Assembly (NCBI GenBank): GCA_900555165.1
Contig: USKE01000080.1
Span: 1 to 8,832, forward strand
Length of the DNA: 8,832 nucleotides
Source: an uncultured Porphyromonadaceae bacterium
Lineage (GTDB): Bacteria > Bacteroidota > Bacteroidia > Bacteroidales > Muribaculaceae
Reading direction: 5' to 3'
In this document: in pieces, positions 6,748 to 8,832 of the stretch
Position numbering within the stretch: the first letter of the stretch is position 1
How the letters are laid out: each line of letters starts with the position of its first letter
The notes under the pieces: model-generated
Told to the model about the DNA's origin: nothing
Databases searched by the model: none
What the model saw: the letters and a program-made list of their open reading frames with translations, nothing else
Made by a program: the position numbers and the translations under genes

Positions 6748-7422
6748 TCAGAGTTGCCCCTGCTCTATAAGGGTGGCGACGCGCTCTATGATGGCGTCGT
6801 CAGAATTTTTGTCGGGACGGTAGTCCCCCTTGAGGTTCACGCCGAAGAGGCGCCCGAACCCCTGCCAGAATGTGGCGCGGAACGAACCCAAGAAGGCTTT
6901 CAGGATGTCGTAGCCGCTCTGGTCGGTCTGGCGGCGGATGAGTTTCACAAGCATTTTGGCCTGTGATTTCGTGAATTTCTTTAGCGCGGGCTTGTACTGC
7001 TCGAACACGGCGCCTTCCATCTGTTTCAGGTAACGCTCGCGCTCCTGCTGGGTGGGGAGGGTCTCGATGTACTCGTATGTCTCAAGCAGGGTTTCGGTTA
7101 TGAGCCGCGCGTAGGGGAGAGCCTTGCGCACGTCGCGCACGGTGCGCCAGTAGAATTCCTCCTGTTTCTTGTTCTTGAATTTCAGCGGGGGGAATACGGT
7201 GATTTCGTTGAAGACGAGCACCAGCACGGTGTCGCCCTCGGCGCTGACTGTGTGGTATTTGCCGCGGTAGACTTTGCGCATCAGCGAGTTGCGGCCCCCT
7301 ACGGCGGCAAGCTCCGGGTCCTGGCCGGTGTCGGGGGGCGTGGCGCCCACAGGGGTGCCGGCGGCCAGGGCTGTGGCCGCTGTCAGTATGATGATGAGTA
7401 TGGCAAGGAGGCGTCGTGTCAT
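6748..7422 (-). CDS. DUF4294 family protein with signal peptide
   Basis: The 224-residue product begins with a clear signal peptide (residues 1-21, MTRRLLAILIIILTAATALA), so it should be periplasmic or exported. The body matches DUF4294 of Bacteroidetes as I recall that family: a short beta region (GDTVLVLVFNEITVFPPLKF, 63-82), then YWRTVRDVRKALPYARL (91-107), a charged helical stretch (about 108-150), and the conserved block TKSQAKMLVKLIRRQT...YDILKAFLGSFRATFWQG...RLFGVNLKGDY (151-201). The length is normal for the family. The biochemical function is unknown. Its ATG overlaps the TGA of the helicase-nuclease gene by 4 bp, so translation is probably coupled and the two are co-transcribed. It is odd for a cytoplasmic DNA-repair enzyme and an exported protein to be coupled so tightly. 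Confidence 0.88.
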   Translation of the reverse strand: MTRRLLAILIIILTAATALAAGTPVGATPPDTGQDPELAAVGGRNSLMRKVYRGKYHTVSAEGDTVLVLVFNEITVFPPLKFKNKKQEEFYWRTVRDVRKALPYARLITETLLETYEYIETLPTQQERERYLKQMEGAVFEQYKPALKKFTKSQAKMLVKLIRRQTDQSGYDILKAFLGSFRATFWQGFGRLFGVNLKGDYRPDKNSDDAIIERVATLIEQGQL

Positions 7423-8832
7423 TTTACGGGGATTATTTCCGATGAGAGAGGGTACCAGAGATAGCCGCGCACCTGACCGCCCACGCGACCCGAGAGCAGG
7501 CCCACGTAGTCGCGCACCTGCTCGAAATAGCGGCGCGGCCTGTGATGGCCGAATTTGTAGTCGATCACGCTCACCGAACCGTCGGGGTGCCAGACCACGC
7601 GGTCGGGGCGTTTCACGGCTCCGGGCACCGATGCCGGGCGCTCGTTAACCACGCGCGTGAATCCCTCGAACCAGTGGCGCACACGCGGGTCATCGAGGGC
7701 GCGGGTGAGCAGGTCGCGGCATTCGGCCTCGTCGGCCTCGCTGAGATGGCGGCGGTATGCCGCGCGGCGTATGGCGGCGCCCAGGTCGCGGCGGTGGCGC
7801 ACCGAGGCCAGCACCGAGTGGAGGAACGTGCCGCGGTCGCGCGGCCCGGCCTCGGGGTCAATGTCGACCGAGAGCTCGCCGCGCTCGGCTACGGCATAGC
7901 GGGCCAGGGGTGAATTGGGCGGCTGCTGAGCGCCGGGGTGGGGAGCGCCGGCAATGCCGGCGCCACAGTCAGGGGTGGCGGAAACCCGGGGGGCACCGGC
8001 GGGTGCCGTGGGGTGCCCGAAGGTGAAAAGCTCGCAGTCGGGGGCGCCGGCGGCGGTGTCAGTGGCGTCAGACGAGTCGGACGGGTCGGACTTGTCTGAC
8101 TTGTCTGACTTGTCTGATTTCAGGGGGGTGAGCCAGGTGGCCAGGGGGTCGGCGGCCACGAAGGCGGGGGTGGCGCGCTCAATGGCCTGGCGTATGCGCT
8201 CGCCCAGACGCTCCGAGTCGGGTTTTGTGGCGCGCTGGGCATAGATGCACAGCTCGTTTACGGCGCGGGTTGTGGCCACGTAGGCCACGTTGAGGCTGTC
8301 GAGGCGCGAGCGGCGCACGGTGATCTCGTACTGGGGCGCGAACGCCTCGAAACTCCGGTTGGTGGAGGTCTGCGGCAACGGCATCACCGGCGGAATCAGC
8401 GCCGGGTCTATGCCGGGGAAATCGTCGGGGTCGAGGGCGTACCAGGCGCGGTCAGAGGGGTTCACATAGTCCATGGTGCGGTCCATGAATGGCACATGCA
8501 CGCAGGGGAATTCCAGACCTTTGGCCTTGTGTATGGTCATCACCGAGAGGGCGTCGAGCCCTTCGGGTGCCGAGAGGGTTCGCGCCGAGCCGGTCGCGTC
8601 CCACCATTCGAGAAACGACTCCACGTCGTTGTGGCCGGTATCCTGGTAGTCGAGCACCAGATCCTGCAGGGCGGTGATGAAGGCGCAGTCGCGTTCGAGG
8701 GCGCGCGGGGTGAGGGCCTCGGCAATCAGCCTCTCCACAAGCTCGAAGAGGTTGGGGCAGTTTACCAGCGATTCGGGGTCGGAGAAGATGGCAGAGTGGC
8801 GCGAGGGGTGGGTGGCGGCAGCCGGGGCTACG
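7419..8832 (-). CDS. UvrD/RecB (AddA-like) helicase-nuclease, C-terminal part (5' end outside window)
   Basis: The frame is open to the window edge, giving 470 residues of what should be a protein of about 1000 or more. An internal GTG at 8738 is not the true start, because coding continues upstream (HSAIFSDPESLVNCPNLFEL). Numbering from the first residue in the window, motif V of SF1A helicases is at about 96-109 (VMTIHKAKGLEFP) and motif VI at about 182-190 (VAYVATTRA). A RecB/AddA-type PD-(D/E)XK nuclease follows, with GTFLH near 334, PDRVV near 409, the catalytic VIDYK near 422-426, and QVRDY near 438-442. The family unwinds and trims DNA double-strand ends for homologous recombination, usually with an AddB partner, which is not in the window. 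Between helicase and nuclease lies a low-complexity linker (about 238-306) with Ser-Asp-Lys repeats and Ala/Gly/Pro-rich sequence. The stop overlaps the start of the DUF4294 gene (ATGA). Confidence 0.92.
   Translation of the reverse strand, partial: VAPAAATHPSRHSAIFSDPESLVNCPNLFELVERLIAEALTPRALERDCAFITALQDLVLDYQDTGHNDVESFLEWWDATGSARTLSAPEGLDALSVMTIHKAKGLEFPCVHVPFMDRTMDYVNPSDRAWYALDPDDFPGIDPALIPPVMPLPQTSTNRSFEAFAPQYEITVRRSRLDSLNVAYVATTRAVNELCIYAQRATKPDSERLGERIRQAIERATPAFVAADPLATWLTPLKSDKSDKSDKSDPSDSSDATDTAAGAPDCELFTFGHPTAPAGAPRVSATPDCGAGIAGAPHPGAQQPPNSPLARYAVAERGELSVDIDPEAGPRDRGTFLHSVLASVRHRRDLGAAIRRAAYRRHLSEADEAECRDLLTRALDDPRVRHWFEGFTRVVNERPASVPGAVKRPDRVVWHPDGSVSVIDYKFGHHRPRRYFEQVRDYVGLLSGRVGGQVRGYLWYPLSSEIIPVK
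7945..8007. repeat. Two GC-rich palindromes inside the helicase-nuclease linker
   Basis: A perfect 8-bp inverted repeat with a 3-nt loop (GCGCCGGC-AAT-GCCGGCGC, 7945-7963) and a 6-bp one with a 4-nt loop (GGCACC-GGCG-GGTGCC, 7992-8007) lie 28 bp apart. Both are inside the Ala/Gly/Pro-rich linker of the coding region. Such stems suggest slippage or a former small insertion, but they may simply reflect GC-rich repetitive codons. Confidence 0.5.
8058..8120 (-). repeat. 9-bp coding minisatellite (Ser-Asp-Lys repeats)
   Basis: On the minus strand the unit TCAGACAAG recurs: three near-exact copies, then about four decaying ones in which the third codon drifts (CCG, TCG, GCC) and TCA becomes TCC, TCT or ACT. 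It encodes K-SDK-SDK-SDK-SDP-SDS-SDA-TD in the linker of the helicase-nuclease. The unit is three codons long, so gain or loss of copies keeps the frame. Confidence 0.85.

Noticed and set aside
8736..8738. GTG as start of the helicase-nuclease
   Set aside because: The frame continues to the window edge with plausible coding sequence, and a 439-residue product would lack the ATPase motifs I to IV.

Overview
The window looks like chromosomal DNA from a Bacteroidales bacterium, with a Muribaculaceae-type gut commensal as my best guess. The reasons are a fairly GC-rich coding sequence, a TAnnTTTG-type -7 promoter box upstream of both large genes, no Shine-Dalgarno sequences, a DUF4294 protein (a Bacteroidetes family), and large secreted beta-sandwich proteins, one ending in what looks like a type IX secretion (T9SS) type A sorting tail. 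The family-level placement is inference. All four genes lie on the minus strand. The long plus-strand reading frames are shadows of these genes.

Layout in the direction of transcription, from high to low coordinates. (1) 8832-7419: the C-terminal 470 residues of a UvrD/RecB (AddA-like) helicase-nuclease, cut by the window edge. It carries helicase motifs V and VI, a low-complexity repeat-rich linker, and a RecB-type PD-(D/E)XK nuclease domain. (2) 7422-6748: a DUF4294 protein with a signal peptide, joined to the helicase by a 4-bp ATGA overlap. (3) 6747-6557: an intergenic region with a promoter, a perfect 9-bp inverted repeat touching the -7 box, and a leader of about 95 nt containing a hairpin. 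(4) 6556-2885: a complete 1223-residue secreted multi-module protein. (5) 2884-2583: two strong hairpins after that gene, the first a bare stem-loop and the second an intrinsic terminator, then a second promoter and a second leader with the same architecture. (6) 2582-1: the first 860 residues of a paralogue of gene 4, cut by the other window edge.

The helicase/DUF4294 pair appears to be one operon concerned, at least in its first gene, with double-strand break processing. The two large genes are a tandem duplication. Both proteins have a signal peptide and three alternating units of a jelly-roll-like domain plus an Ig/FN3-like domain, and the third Ig-like domain carries an EF-hand/dockerin-like calcium loop. 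The complete copy continues with another FN3-like domain, a fourth jelly roll and the sorting tail. Each copy has its own promoter and an almost equally long leader (100 and 99 nt between the -7 box and the ATG), so they may be controlled by the same leader mechanism. Their ligand or role cannot be read from the sequence; adhesion or glycan binding at the cell surface is the natural guess.

I saw no tRNA, rRNA, CRISPR array, insertion sequence or phage gene. The most interesting parts are the shared leaders, the 55-bp identical block between otherwise diverged paralogues, the palindrome at only one of the two promoters, and the repeat-built linker in the helicase-nuclease.
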